Origin: Dehalococcoidia bacterium | Lineage (GTDB): Bacteria; Chloroflexota; Dehalococcoidia; Dehalococcoidales; E44-bin46 | Reading direction: 5' to 3' | Length of the DNA stretch: 16,913 bases | NCBI GenBank assembly: GCA_020343755.1 | Contig: CP070810.1 | Coordinates: 695,910-712,822 of the forward strand | Shown: positions 1 through 6,672 of the stretch, piece by piece | Numbering within the stretch: position 1 is the first letter of the stretch | Layout of the letters: the number at the start of each line of letters is the position of its first letter | Notes under the pieces: model-generated | The model's input: only the letters and a program-made list of their open reading frames with translations | Told to the model about the DNA's origin: nothing | Database searches by the model: none | Position numbers and translations under genes: made by a program

Positions 1-100
1 CACAGCTGGCTTCACGGGCTGGAATATGCTCAATATGAACAATCTGCCCCCTATAAATAGGTTGAGCGGTAAGATAATGAAGGAAACCCGAGGTATCCAT
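1..100 (-). CDS. N-terminal start of a DEAD/DEAH-box helicase (DUF1998/YprA-Hrq1-like), partial
   Basis: Only the first 33 codons lie in the window; the gene runs off the left edge. The reverse strand reads MDTSGFLHYLTAQPIYRG followed by QIVHIEHIPAREAS. The YRGQIVH and IPAR elements resemble the N terminus of the large ATP-dependent helicases with a C-terminal DUF1998 domain (YprA/Hrq1-like), which are thought to act in DNA repair. None of the helicase motifs themselves are visible, so the assignment rests on this short N-terminal resemblance. The ATG lies 12 bp after the stop of the DUF503 gene on the same strand, so the two are probably co-transcribed. The ribosome binding site is weak, which fits translational coupling. 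Confidence 0.55.
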   Translation of the reverse strand, partial: MDTSGFLHYLTAQPIYRGQIVHIEHIPAREASC

Positions 101-112
101 TATAAATTCTCA

Positions 113-406
113 CTACAAAACAGGCAGAATCTCAATTTCATGATTAATTATCTCCACCTCGAACCGCCCACCAGCAATAAAGTCTACTACCTTTGACAGG
201 ACTTGATTGGTATACCGCTTATTATTGCTAACACAGCAAATCCCTATTGTGGCTAACTGCCATAAATCATTGTCGTCAACCTCAGCCACGGAAACATTAA
301 ACTGATTTCGAACCCGGGTAGTAATAGATTTCAACACCCGCCTCTTACCTTTGAGAGATAGATTCTCAGGTAAACGGAGACTAATCTTACATACGCCAAC
401 ATTCAT
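113..406 (-). CDS. DUF503 family protein (YlxP-like)
   Basis: A 97-residue protein of the DUF503/YlxP family, matching the usual length of about 90-100. Family features seen are the opening MNVGVCKISLRLPENLSLKGKR, the LKGKRxxLKSI segment, and the middle stretch with FNVSVAEVDDNDLWQLATIGI. The biochemical role is poorly defined. In Firmicutes the gene sits between infB and rbfA, which suggests a link to ribosome or RNA metabolism. Here it is about 12 kb from those genes, and instead precedes a putative helicase gene by 12 bp. The start is ATG, with only a distant GAGG upstream. The next gene upstream on this strand, the VOC gene, ends 128 bp away, and a TATAAT box lies in that gap, so this may begin its own transcript. 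Confidence 0.85.
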   Translation of the reverse strand: MNVGVCKISLRLPENLSLKGKRRVLKSITTRVRNQFNVSVAEVDDNDLWQLATIGICCVSNNKRYTNQVLSKVVDFIAGGRFEVEIINHEIEILPVL

Positions 407-452
407 AATATATAACCCAGACGTTGTCCTCGCTTGGTCAGGGGCACAAGAA

Positions 453-458
453 ATTATA
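453..458 (-). promoter_or_regulatory. Candidate -10 box for the DUF503-helicase pair
   Basis: The reverse strand carries a perfect TATAAT about 46 bp upstream of the DUF503 start. No good -35 box is seen at 16-18 bp (best is TTTCCT), so this is a weak prediction. Confidence 0.35.
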
Positions 459-534
459 CCGCAAAAATAGAAGAGAGGAAAAATAAGGTAAAATTCAGAA
501 GTTGAGGCAGTCTTTACTCAGGCTTGCTACTCTT

Positions 535-975
535 TCACTTTTCGCCGAATTCGACAACAATACCTCCAGGCTTGGTGTCAAAATAGCACCAGCGTTTCCC
601 CTCATAGATACCACCTGCCACCATCTTAGCCCCCTGCTGTTTTAATTTGGACACCATTTCATCCCAATTTGAGATACTAAAACCAATATGATGTAGCCCT
701 TCTCCCTTGGTCTTGAGAAACTCTGGCCATGGTCCTCCTCCCTCTAGCTGCTGAATAAGCTCCAATGTTGTTGGCCCTAACTTAGCCCAGGCAACTCTTT
801 GCCTAAACGGCCCGCCTACCATTAACTCATCCTTGCCAAGTGAAATCTCTACCGTCTGCCAAGGTCCAAGACCCCAGATTGAGGAGAGGAATTCCATAGT
901 CTTATCTATATCTTCCACCACAACACTTATATGGCTAGGGGCAGGTAGAGCCACAGCACCAGTATCCAATGACAT
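535..975 (-). CDS. VOC-superfamily (glyoxalase/methylmalonyl-CoA epimerase-like) protein
   Basis: A 146-residue protein of the vicinal oxygen chelate fold, made of two beta-alpha-beta-beta-beta modules. Module one starts at about residue 13 (PSHISVVVEDIDKTMEFL). Module two starts at about residue 94 (LHHIGFSISNWDEMVSKL). Plausible metal ligands are H15, E72 in LELIQ, H95 or H96, and E142 in VVEFGE, the pattern seen in methylmalonyl-CoA epimerase and related glyoxalase-like enzymes. The substrate cannot be read from the sequence, and no methylmalonyl-CoA mutase or other partner gene is nearby. The ATG has a strong GGAGG ribosome binding site (about 982-988) and is preceded by a near-consensus promoter at 1008-1035. 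It looks like a single-gene transcript. Confidence 0.8.
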   Translation of the reverse strand: MSLDTGAVALPAPSHISVVVEDIDKTMEFLSSIWGLGPWQTVEISLGKDELMVGGPFRQRVAWAKLGPTTLELIQQLEGGGPWPEFLKTKGEGLHHIGFSISNWDEMVSKLKQQGAKMVAGGIYEGKRWCYFDTKPGGIVVEFGEK

Positions 976-1007
976 ATTAACACCTCCTTTGCAGAAATAC
1001 AGCTTTC

Positions 1008-1035
1008 ATTATATTAGCTACAGTTATCAAGTCAA
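1008..1035 (-). promoter_or_regulatory. Promoter of the VOC-family gene
   Basis: On the reverse strand, TTGACT (1035-1030) and TATAAT (1013-1008) are separated by 16 bp. This is close to the sigma-70 consensus and lies 33 bp upstream of the start codon, with a strong Shine-Dalgarno between them. Confidence 0.75.
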
Positions 1036-1118
1036 GGTTTAAAAAACCGCTATCAACTTTATCACTAAATAGCTATTTCTTCGAAGCAGGTTTTTTGAAC
1101 AGACTCCGCTTATATGAA

Positions 1119-1147
1119 TTTACAGCCATCCCTAGTTATGCTATAAT
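1119..1147 (+). promoter_or_regulatory. Promoter of the rpsO-pnp-dapB-asd-dapA run
   Basis: TTTACA (1119-1124) and TATAAT (1142-1147) are separated by exactly 17 bp. The predicted transcript starts near 1154 and has a leader of about 47 nt before the rpsO TTG. It diverges from the VOC promoter, with the two -35 boxes about 83 bp apart. Confidence 0.75.
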
Positions 1148-1200
1148 TTTCTAACTTTATAAATCAAATTTTTACTACAAAGGAACTTGGGAGTTATAAT

Positions 1201-1464
1201 TTGGACAAGGAGAAAAAGAAAGACATTATAAATAAATCTAAACTCCGTGAACGAGACACGGGCTCAACCGAAGTCCAGGTTGCGCTGCTTACTGACAGGA
1301 TAAACCGATTAACCGGGCACATGGCAGCTAATCGTCACGATTATCATTCGCAGCGGGGCTTACTCAAGCTGGTAGGACAAAGAAGAAGACTACTAGCTTA
1401 CCTGAGCAAACAAGATATAAAGCGATATCACAAGCTAATTTCAAAGCTAGGGCTACGCAAGTAA
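1201..1464 (+). CDS. rpsO: Small ribosomal subunit protein S15 (uS15)
   Basis: An 87-residue protein, the normal S15 length (88-89). S15 is a primary 16S rRNA binding protein that helps assemble the platform of the 30S subunit. The family signature is clear: DTGSTEVQVALLTDRINRLT at about residues 20-39, then YHSQRGLLKLVGQRRRLLAYL, the region that in the family contacts the 16S three-way junction. The start is TTG with a GGGAG ribosome binding site (1189-1193) 7 nt upstream; no in-frame ATG fits the family N terminus. pnp follows after 19 bp, the classic rpsO-pnp pairing. I do not see a convincing S15 autoregulatory RNA structure in the short leader, though a pseudoknot could escape reading by eye. 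Confidence 0.97.
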   Translation: MDKEKKKDIINKSKLRERDTGSTEVQVALLTDRINRLTGHMAANRHDYHSQRGLLKLVGQRRRLLAYLSKQDIKRYHKLISKLGLRK

Positions 1465-1483
1465 ACGTTAGAGGGGAGAATCG

Positions 1484-3691
1484 TTGATAGAATCTCATGG
1501 CTTTGAGTGTCAAGTCGGGGGCAGAACCCTCACTATAGAGAGTGGAAAACTCGCTGAGCAAGCCAGCGGCGCAGTAACCGTCCGCTACGGAGATACTGTA
1601 GTTTTAGTTACCGCCTGCATCAGTGACCAACCACGGGAAGGGGTAGATTTTCTGCCGCTAACCGTTGACTACGAAGAAAGACTATATGCCGCCGGTAAAA
1701 TTCCGGGTGGCTTTATCAGAAGAGAAGGACGCCCCAGTGAAGAGGCAACCCTAGCCTGCCGACTTACCGACCGACCACTGCGTCCGCTTTTACCTAAAGG
1801 ATGGCGTAATGACATTCAGCTCATAGTCACCGTCCTTTCCGCTGACCGGGAAAATGAGCCTGACATCCTGGCAGTTATTGGCGGCTCTGCTGTTCTATCA
1901 ATATCAGAGGTGCCCTTTGATGGTCCAGTGAGTGCTGTCCATATTGGCTATATTAATGATGAGCTTATATTAAATCCGACATTAGCCCAGCTTGAAGATA
2001 GCCGGCTTGACCTGGTTGTGGCTAGTACCAAAGAAGCGATAGTAATGATAGAGGCCAGAGCCTGTGAGGTTCCAGAAGATATTGTTATTCAGGCAATTAG
2101 ATTAGGTCATGAGGCAAACCAAGGTATTATCAAGCTTCAACAGCAGCTTCAGCAGGCTTGCGGTAAACCCAAGGTAGAAGCCCCCATTACTGAGGTTAAT
2201 CCCGAGGCAGTTTCAGCCATTTCGCCAATTATTAACGGAAGGCTTGCCCAGGCTCTAAGTCAATCAGAAAAATTACAACGAGAACAGGCACTTAGTAATC
2301 TAAAGAAAGAACTCGTGGAGCGTCTGGAAGAATCATTCTCTGAAGAAGACATACTTTCTGCCTTTGAGGCAAAGGCTAGGGCTGAAATAAGAACTAACAT
2401 CCTTGACAAAGCCCAGCGTGTCAGTGGTCGTAGTTTAACCGAGGTCCGCCCCATAAGCTGCGAATTAGGACTTCTGCCCCGCACCCACGGGTCAGCCCTA
2501 TTCACCAGAGGCCAAACACAAGTACTGACAATTGCTACTTTAGGTTCTACCAGGAAGGAGCAGCGACTTGACGGCTTAGGTATAGAGGAAACTAAACGGT
2601 TCATCCATCACTATAATTTCCCCCCCTTCTCCAGCGGTGAAGTGAAACGTATTGGTTCACCTGGCCGGCGTGAAATTGGACATGGTGCTCTGGCTGAACG
2701 AGCCCTTATACCAGTGCTACCTAAAGATGAGGATTTTCCTTATACCATTCGCTTGGTCTCGGAGGTTTTGAGTTCTAGTGGAAGCACATCTATGGCCAGT
2801 GTCTGTGCCTCAAGCCTATCCCTGATGGACGCCGGAATACCGATAAAGAGAGCAGTAGCTGGACTAGCTATGGGCCTGGTCACTGGTGAGAAGGGTAACC
2901 ATGTTATTTTAACTGATATTGAGGGCATAGAGGATGCTTATGGTGATATGGATTTCAAGATAGCTGGCACCACCGAAGGTATCACTGCCCTCCAGCTAGA
3001 TATTAAGCTCAAGGGCATAGAATTAGAAATTCTAGAAAAAGCACTAAATCAAGCCCGAGAAGCCCGCCTATCTATCCTGGGTGTGATGCAGCAAACCATC
3101 GCTACCAGCCGACCTGAACTCAGCCCCTATGCCCCGCGAGTATATAAAATAACGGTTGATCCTGATAAAATCGGCAATATAATCGGCACCGGAGGTAAAA
3201 CAATCAGGGCAATCACCGATGAAACTAAAGCCACCATTGATATTGAAAATGATGGTACCGTGCTTATTAGTTCACCTGACGAGGAAGCAGCCCATAAAGC
3301 TATCAAAACCATTGAAAATCTAACTAAGGATGTGGAAATTGGCGGTATCTATACCGGAAAAGTAACCCGCTTACTCAACTTCGGTGTTATGGTTGAAATT
3401 TTCCCCGGTAAGGAAGGCTTGGTTCACATTAGTGAACTGGCTGAATATCGAGTATCTAAGGTCGAGGATATAGTTAAAGTCGGCGATGAGATTATGGTTA
3501 AAGTAATTGGTATCGACGAACTGGGTAGGATAAACCTATCACGACGGGCAGTATTTGAAAAGCTTTCCCGAATGCCAAGGGCTAGAGTAAAAGATACGCT
3601 GGCTACCAACTACCCACATAAAAAACGGCGTGAGATTCCACATAACCGAGGTAGAAGCTTATCCAGGCACCCTCCTAGTAAAAGGGGTTAA
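1484..3691 (+). CDS. pnp: Polyribonucleotide nucleotidyltransferase (PNPase)
   Basis: A 735-residue phosphorolytic 3'-to-5' exoribonuclease that degrades mRNA to nucleoside diphosphates and can also add tails. Domains in order: first RNase PH core (about 12-142), all-helical linker (about 240-310), second RNase PH core (about 320-535), KH (about 552-611, with IIGTGG) and S1 (about 618-688, beginning near GGIYTGKVTRLLNFGVMVEI). The catalytic aspartates are present as D484 and D490 in DAYGDMDFKIAG, and the phosphate-site FTRGQT is at 340-345. After S1 comes a basic tail of about 45 residues rich in R, K, H and P. Such tails vary between species and may bind RNA. The start is TTG behind GAGGGGAG (1471-1478). 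dapB begins 2 bp after the stop, so expression is probably coupled. Confidence 0.97.
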   Translation: MIESHGFECQVGGRTLTIESGKLAEQASGAVTVRYGDTVVLVTACISDQPREGVDFLPLTVDYEERLYAAGKIPGGFIRREGRPSEEATLACRLTDRPLRPLLPKGWRNDIQLIVTVLSADRENEPDILAVIGGSAVLSISEVPFDGPVSAVHIGYINDELILNPTLAQLEDSRLDLVVASTKEAIVMIEARACEVPEDIVIQAIRLGHEANQGIIKLQQQLQQACGKPKVEAPITEVNPEAVSAISPIINGRLAQALSQSEKLQREQALSNLKKELVERLEESFSEEDILSAFEAKARAEIRTNILDKAQRVSGRSLTEVRPISCELGLLPRTHGSALFTRGQTQVLTIATLGSTRKEQRLDGLGIEETKRFIHHYNFPPFSSGEVKRIGSPGRREIGHGALAERALIPVLPKDEDFPYTIRLVSEVLSSSGSTSMASVCASSLSLMDAGIPIKRAVAGLAMGLVTGEKGNHVILTDIEGIEDAYGDMDFKIAGTTEGITALQLDIKLKGIELEILEKALNQAREARLSILGVMQQTIATSRPELSPYAPRVYKITVDPDKIGNIIGTGGKTIRAITDETKATIDIENDGTVLISSPDEEAAHKAIKTIENLTKDVEIGGIYTGKVTRLLNFGVMVEIFPGKEGLVHISELAEYRVSKVEDIVKVGDEIMVKVIGIDELGRINLSRRAVFEKLSRMPRARVKDTLATNYPHKKRREIPHNRGRSLSRHPPSKRG

Positions 3692-3693
3692 CT

Positions 3694-4485
3694 ATGAAGC
3701 CAATAAAGGTCGTAGTTCAAGGTGCGTTAGGTAGAATGGGGCGAGAGGTGATTAATGCCCTCTGCCGTGAGCCCGAAATGCAGGTGGCAGGCGCTGTGGA
3801 ACTAAGGGTTACCGAGGACCACCTACCTCTGCCTGATAGCTCCGGTGTTGTGCCCTTTTCTTCCGACTTGGACTATATTCTCACCAAATGCCAGCCTAAT
3901 GTGCTAGTGGATTTCACCGCTGCTCAGGCTACCATGCCCGCAGTGCGTATAGCCGCTAAAAGGGGTGTCAACTTAGTAATAGGAACCACCGGGTTAACCG
4001 CCGATGAAATTAAAGAAATTGAGCGACTATCGATAGCCTGCCAAGTCGGGGCGGTGGTAGCCCCCAACTTTGCTTTAGGAGCAGTGGTAATGATGCACCT
4101 AGCTAAGGTAGCTGCCCAGTACTTTGACTATGCCGAAATTATAGAACTACACCACAGCCGGAAGGCTGACTCGCCTTCGGGAACCGCCTTAGCTACAGCT
4201 AAAACAATGGCAGCAACCAAAGGTAAACCGTTTAACCTCCCAGAACAAAGGAAGCCCTCAAACAGTCGAGGAGAGCAAGTTGAAGGTGTCACCATTCATA
4301 GTGTGCGTTTACCCGGGCTTATGGCACACCAAGAGATAATCCTAGGTGGACCGGGGCAGACACTAAGCATAAGACATGATACCATTAATCGAGAATGCTA
4401 TATGCCAGGTGTTATATTAGCTATTAAGAAGGTAGTTAAACATAAAGGGCTAATCTACGGTCTTGATAAGCTACTCGGCCTATAG
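3694..4485 (+). CDS. dapB: 4-hydroxy-tetrahydrodipicolinate reductase
   Basis: A 263-residue NAD(P)H-dependent reductase that converts 4-hydroxy-tetrahydrodipicolinate to tetrahydrodipicolinate in the diaminopimelate/lysine pathway. The N-terminal Rossmann motif QGALGRMGRE spans residues 9-18. GTTG at 97-100 and the APNFALGA segment at 123-130 are conserved. The catalytic and substrate-binding region HHSRKADSPSGTA (153-165) keeps H153, H154 and K157, and PGQTLSIRHD follows. The length is normal for the family. The ATG lies 2 bp after the pnp stop with AAAGGGG overlapping the end of pnp, and asd follows after 9 bp. No lysine riboswitch can fit between pnp and dapB, so any control must come from the rpsO promoter or from feedback on the enzymes. 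Confidence 0.97.
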   Translation: MKPIKVVVQGALGRMGREVINALCREPEMQVAGAVELRVTEDHLPLPDSSGVVPFSSDLDYILTKCQPNVLVDFTAAQATMPAVRIAAKRGVNLVIGTTGLTADEIKEIERLSIACQVGAVVAPNFALGAVVMMHLAKVAAQYFDYAEIIELHHSRKADSPSGTALATAKTMAATKGKPFNLPEQRKPSNSRGEQVEGVTIHSVRLPGLMAHQEIILGGPGQTLSIRHDTINRECYMPGVILAIKKVVKHKGLIYGLDKLLGL

Positions 4486-4494
4486 GAGAGGGTA

Positions 4495-5538
4495 ATGAAA
4501 GGGTATAAAGTCGCCATTGTTGGTGCCACTGGGCTGGTCGGACAGGAGTTCATTAAGGTATTAGAGCAACGTAATTTCCCTGCGGACTCAATTCAGCTCT
4601 TAGCTTCAGAGCGGTCGATAGGCAAGAAATTGTTTGTCGCCCACCGAGAGATTGAGGTCAAAGAGACCACTTCTGAGTCGTTCAAAGGAATAGATATTGC
4701 TTTATTCTCAGCTGGTGCCGAGATTAGTCGCTACTTCTCACCTATAGCTGCTCACTCAGGAGCTGTAGTTATCGATAATAGCTCCACTTTTAGAATGGTG
4801 GATTCCGTCCCCTTGGTAGTACCTGAGGTCAACCCTGAAGACATTAAGTGGCACAAGGGAATTATAGCTAACCCTAATTGCTCCACTATTCAAATGGTGG
4901 TAGCCATATACCCACTACATAAGGTTAATCCCATTAAGCGACTTATCGCAACTACCTACCAAGCGGTATCAGGCACCGGTTTAGCAGCTGTAGATGAGCT
5001 AACCGCCCAGGTTAAGCAAGTACTGGACGGACAGACTACTATTCCCCATGTTTACCCTCACCAAATAGCCTTTAACGTATTGCCAGAGATAGATGTTTTT
5101 CTGGACAATGGCTATACTAAAGAAGAGTGGAAGATGGTAGAAGAAACCAGGAAAATCATGCATGCCGATGATATAGCTATTTCAGCAACTTGTGTCCGAG
5201 TGCCGGTATTAACAGGCCATAGTATGGCAGTCAATATAGAATTCTCCCAGCCTATGTCTCCTGACGAGGCGCGGCGTATTCTCGCCCAAGCCCCAGGGGT
5301 TAAAATAATGGACGACCCGGTTATTAGTCTTTATCCTCAGCCCTGGTCAGCAGCTGGCACTGATGAGGTTTTCGCCGGACGTATTCGTCGAGACGAGTCT
5401 CACCCTAACGGTTTAGTTATGTGGATTGTCGCTGATAATCTACGCAAGGGAGCTGCGCTAAATACTGTCCAGATTGCTGAAGAGATGATTAAAAGAGAAT
5501 GGATATACCCTGCCAAGGCTAAGCAATGGAAAAACTAG
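4495..5538 (+). CDS. asd: Aspartate-semialdehyde dehydrogenase
   Basis: A 347-residue enzyme that reduces aspartyl phosphate to aspartate semialdehyde with NADPH, the branch point to lysine, threonine and methionine. The dinucleotide-binding GATGLVGQEF is at residues 10-19. The active-site cysteine is C129 in NPNCSTIQ. SGTG is at 159-162, the substrate-binding CVRVPV at 233-238, and the general-base histidine H242 lies in TGHSMAV. The length and motif order match the Gram-positive/archaeal-like ASADH branch. The ATG has AGGAG a few bases upstream. Its last 13 bp overlap the start of dapA, so the two are probably translationally coupled. The upstream enzyme, aspartate kinase, is not in this window. 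Confidence 0.96.
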   Translation: MKGYKVAIVGATGLVGQEFIKVLEQRNFPADSIQLLASERSIGKKLFVAHREIEVKETTSESFKGIDIALFSAGAEISRYFSPIAAHSGAVVIDNSSTFRMVDSVPLVVPEVNPEDIKWHKGIIANPNCSTIQMVVAIYPLHKVNPIKRLIATTYQAVSGTGLAAVDELTAQVKQVLDGQTTIPHVYPHQIAFNVLPEIDVFLDNGYTKEEWKMVEETRKIMHADDIAISATCVRVPVLTGHSMAVNIEFSQPMSPDEARRILAQAPGVKIMDDPVISLYPQPWSAAGTDEVFAGRIRRDESHPNGLVMWIVADNLRKGAALNTVQIAEEMIKREWIYPAKAKQWKN

Positions 5539-6416
5539 GGCGATTAATAACAGCAATGGTAACTCCCTTTAATGAAGAAGGGGAGGTTGAATGTGAACAG
5601 GCAAAGCGGCTAGCTTTAGCTTTGCTTAACTCAGGAAGCGAAGGGGTGTTGGTTGTAGGTACAACCGGAGAATCGCCCACCCTTATCCGAGAGGAGGAAC
5701 TACGCCTCTTCAGTGAGGTGAAATCAGCCGTAGGCGAACGAGGCACAGTAATAGCTGGCACTGGTAGCAATAGTACAGCTGAAGCCCTGGAGGCAACTAA
5801 AGAAGCCGAACGAATTGGGGTTGATGCTTGCTTACTGGTAGTCCCGTACTATAATAAACCGACTCAAGAGGGCTTATATCAACACTTCAAGACTATTGCC
5901 GAAAGTACCAGTCTACCCTGTATTCTGTATAATGTGCCGTCACGCACCGTGGTTAGCCTATCAGCCGACACAGTTATCAAACTAAGCCAAATTGATAATA
6001 TTATTGGGATAAAGGAAGCCAGTAGTAATCTAGGTGCAATTTCCAAGATTATTAGCAATACCAAGAAAGATTTCTTAGTCTGGAGTGGCAATGATGGTGA
6101 TACGCTGCCTATATTAACCCTAGGCGGCTATGGGGTTATTAGTGTTGCCTCACACCTTGTTGGTAACCAAATCAGGGAAATGATTTATAGCTTTATTAAT
6201 GGTAAAACAAGCGAGGCAGCCAACATACATCGTCGCCTTATGCCTCTAGTTAATGCTTTGTTTATCGTCTCCAACCCTATTCCAATCAAGTATGCTCTTA
6301 ACCATATTGGCTTTAATGTAGGCAAACCACGCCTCCCACTTATCGAGCCAGACGAAAAATCAGCTGTCACTATTAGGGACACCCTAAAAAACTACAAGAT
6401 TGACCTCAATATTTAA
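5526..6416 (+). CDS. dapA: 4-hydroxy-tetrahydrodipicolinate synthase
   Basis: A 296-residue TIM-barrel class I aldolase that condenses pyruvate with aspartate semialdehyde. The Schiff-base lysine is K163 in IIGIKEASS. The catalytic tyrosine Y135 lies in LYNVPSRT, with R140 in the same stretch. GTTGES at 45-50 supplies the threonines of the proton relay. PYYNKPTQEGLYQHF at about 107-121 is also typical. The start is chosen because MEKLGRLITAMVTPF matches the usual N terminus; it lies 13 bp inside the end of asd, with AAGG just upstream. It is the last gene of the run and faces purA across a palindrome-rich gap. With dapB and asd it gives three consecutive DAP/lysine steps. Confidence 0.96.
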   Translation: MEKLGRLITAMVTPFNEEGEVECEQAKRLALALLNSGSEGVLVVGTTGESPTLIREEELRLFSEVKSAVGERGTVIAGTGSNSTAEALEATKEAERIGVDACLLVVPYYNKPTQEGLYQHFKTIAESTSLPCILYNVPSRTVVSLSADTVIKLSQIDNIIGIKEASSNLGAISKIISNTKKDFLVWSGNDGDTLPILTLGGYGVISVASHLVGNQIREMIYSFINGKTSEAANIHRRLMPLVNALFIVSNPIPIKYALNHIGFNVGKPRLPLIEPDEKSAVTIRDTLKNYKIDLNI

Positions 6417-6479
6417 GAGCAAAGCTCCTTCAAGCCCCTTAATATACACGAGATTCTTTATTAACCTCACCCCCTTATT

Positions 6480-6505
6480 CCCCCTCTCCTTCAAAGGAGA
6501 GGGGG
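6480..6505. repeat. Perfect GC-rich palindrome (hairpin 1 of the dapA-purA gap)
   Basis: A 12-bp perfect inverted repeat (CCCCCTCTCCTT and its complement) around a 2-nt centre, or an 11-bp stem with a 4-nt loop. It lies between convergent genes. No T-run follows on either strand, so it is not a textbook intrinsic terminator, though it could stall or protect transcript ends. Confidence 0.8.
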
Positions 6506-6516
6506 AAGATAAATAG

Positions 6517-6538
6517 AAGAGGGGCTAACGCCCCTCTT
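6517..6538. repeat. Perfect palindrome (hairpin 2 of the dapA-purA gap)
   Basis: A 9-bp stem, AAGAGGGGC against GCCCCTCTT, with the loop TAAC. The same AGGGGC/GCCCCT core recurs at 6593-6607. On the minus strand a moderately T-rich stretch follows, so it could act as the purA-operon terminator. Confidence 0.7.
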
Positions 6539-6592
6539 AAACACCCTGTTAGGTTAAAGTATCTCTCAAAGGAGGGAGAGGAGATTTAAGAA

Positions 6593-6607
6593 AGGGGCAA
6601 AGCCCCT
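6593..6607. repeat. Short palindrome (hairpin 3 of the dapA-purA gap)
   Basis: A 6-bp stem, AGGGGC against GCCCCT, with an AAA loop. It shares its core with the palindrome at 6517-6538, 55 bp away, suggesting a repeated unit. Confidence 0.6.
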
Positions 6608-6617
6608 CTCTCATCTA

Positions 6618-6646
6618 ACCCCCTTCCCTTGTTAAGGGAAGGGGGT
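6618..6646. repeat. Perfect GC-rich palindrome (hairpin 4 of the dapA-purA gap)
   Basis: A 13-bp perfect stem (ACCCCCTTCCCTT and its complement) with a 3-nt GTT loop. It ends 27 bp from the purA stop codon. It resembles hairpin 1 in composition (C5-T-rich left arm) but is not identical. No T-run follows on either strand. Confidence 0.8.
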
Positions 6647-6672
6647 CAGGGGGACGGGTTAGTAAACGTGCT

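Noticed and set aside
1036..1048. GGTTT-AAA-AAACC small inverted repeat as a terminator
   Set aside because: The stem is only 5 bp and AT-rich and it lies upstream of both divergent promoters, so it has no transcript to end.
1067..1078. Perfect 12-bp palindrome AAATAGCTATTT between the divergent VOC and rpsO promoters
   Set aside because: It is AT-rich and expected by chance in such sequence; it does not overlap either promoter's core boxes.
2260..2604. A 114-codon open frame on the minus strand inside pnp
   Set aside because: It is antisense to a well-conserved pnp region and has no recognisable motif.
3685..3700. Lysine riboswitch before dapB
   Set aside because: pnp and dapB are separated by only 2 bp and the asd and dapA junctions are equally tight, so no riboswitch fits.
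6480..6646. Possible CRISPR array from the clustered palindromes
   Set aside because: Repeats are not direct copies of equal length, spacing is uneven, and no cas gene is near.
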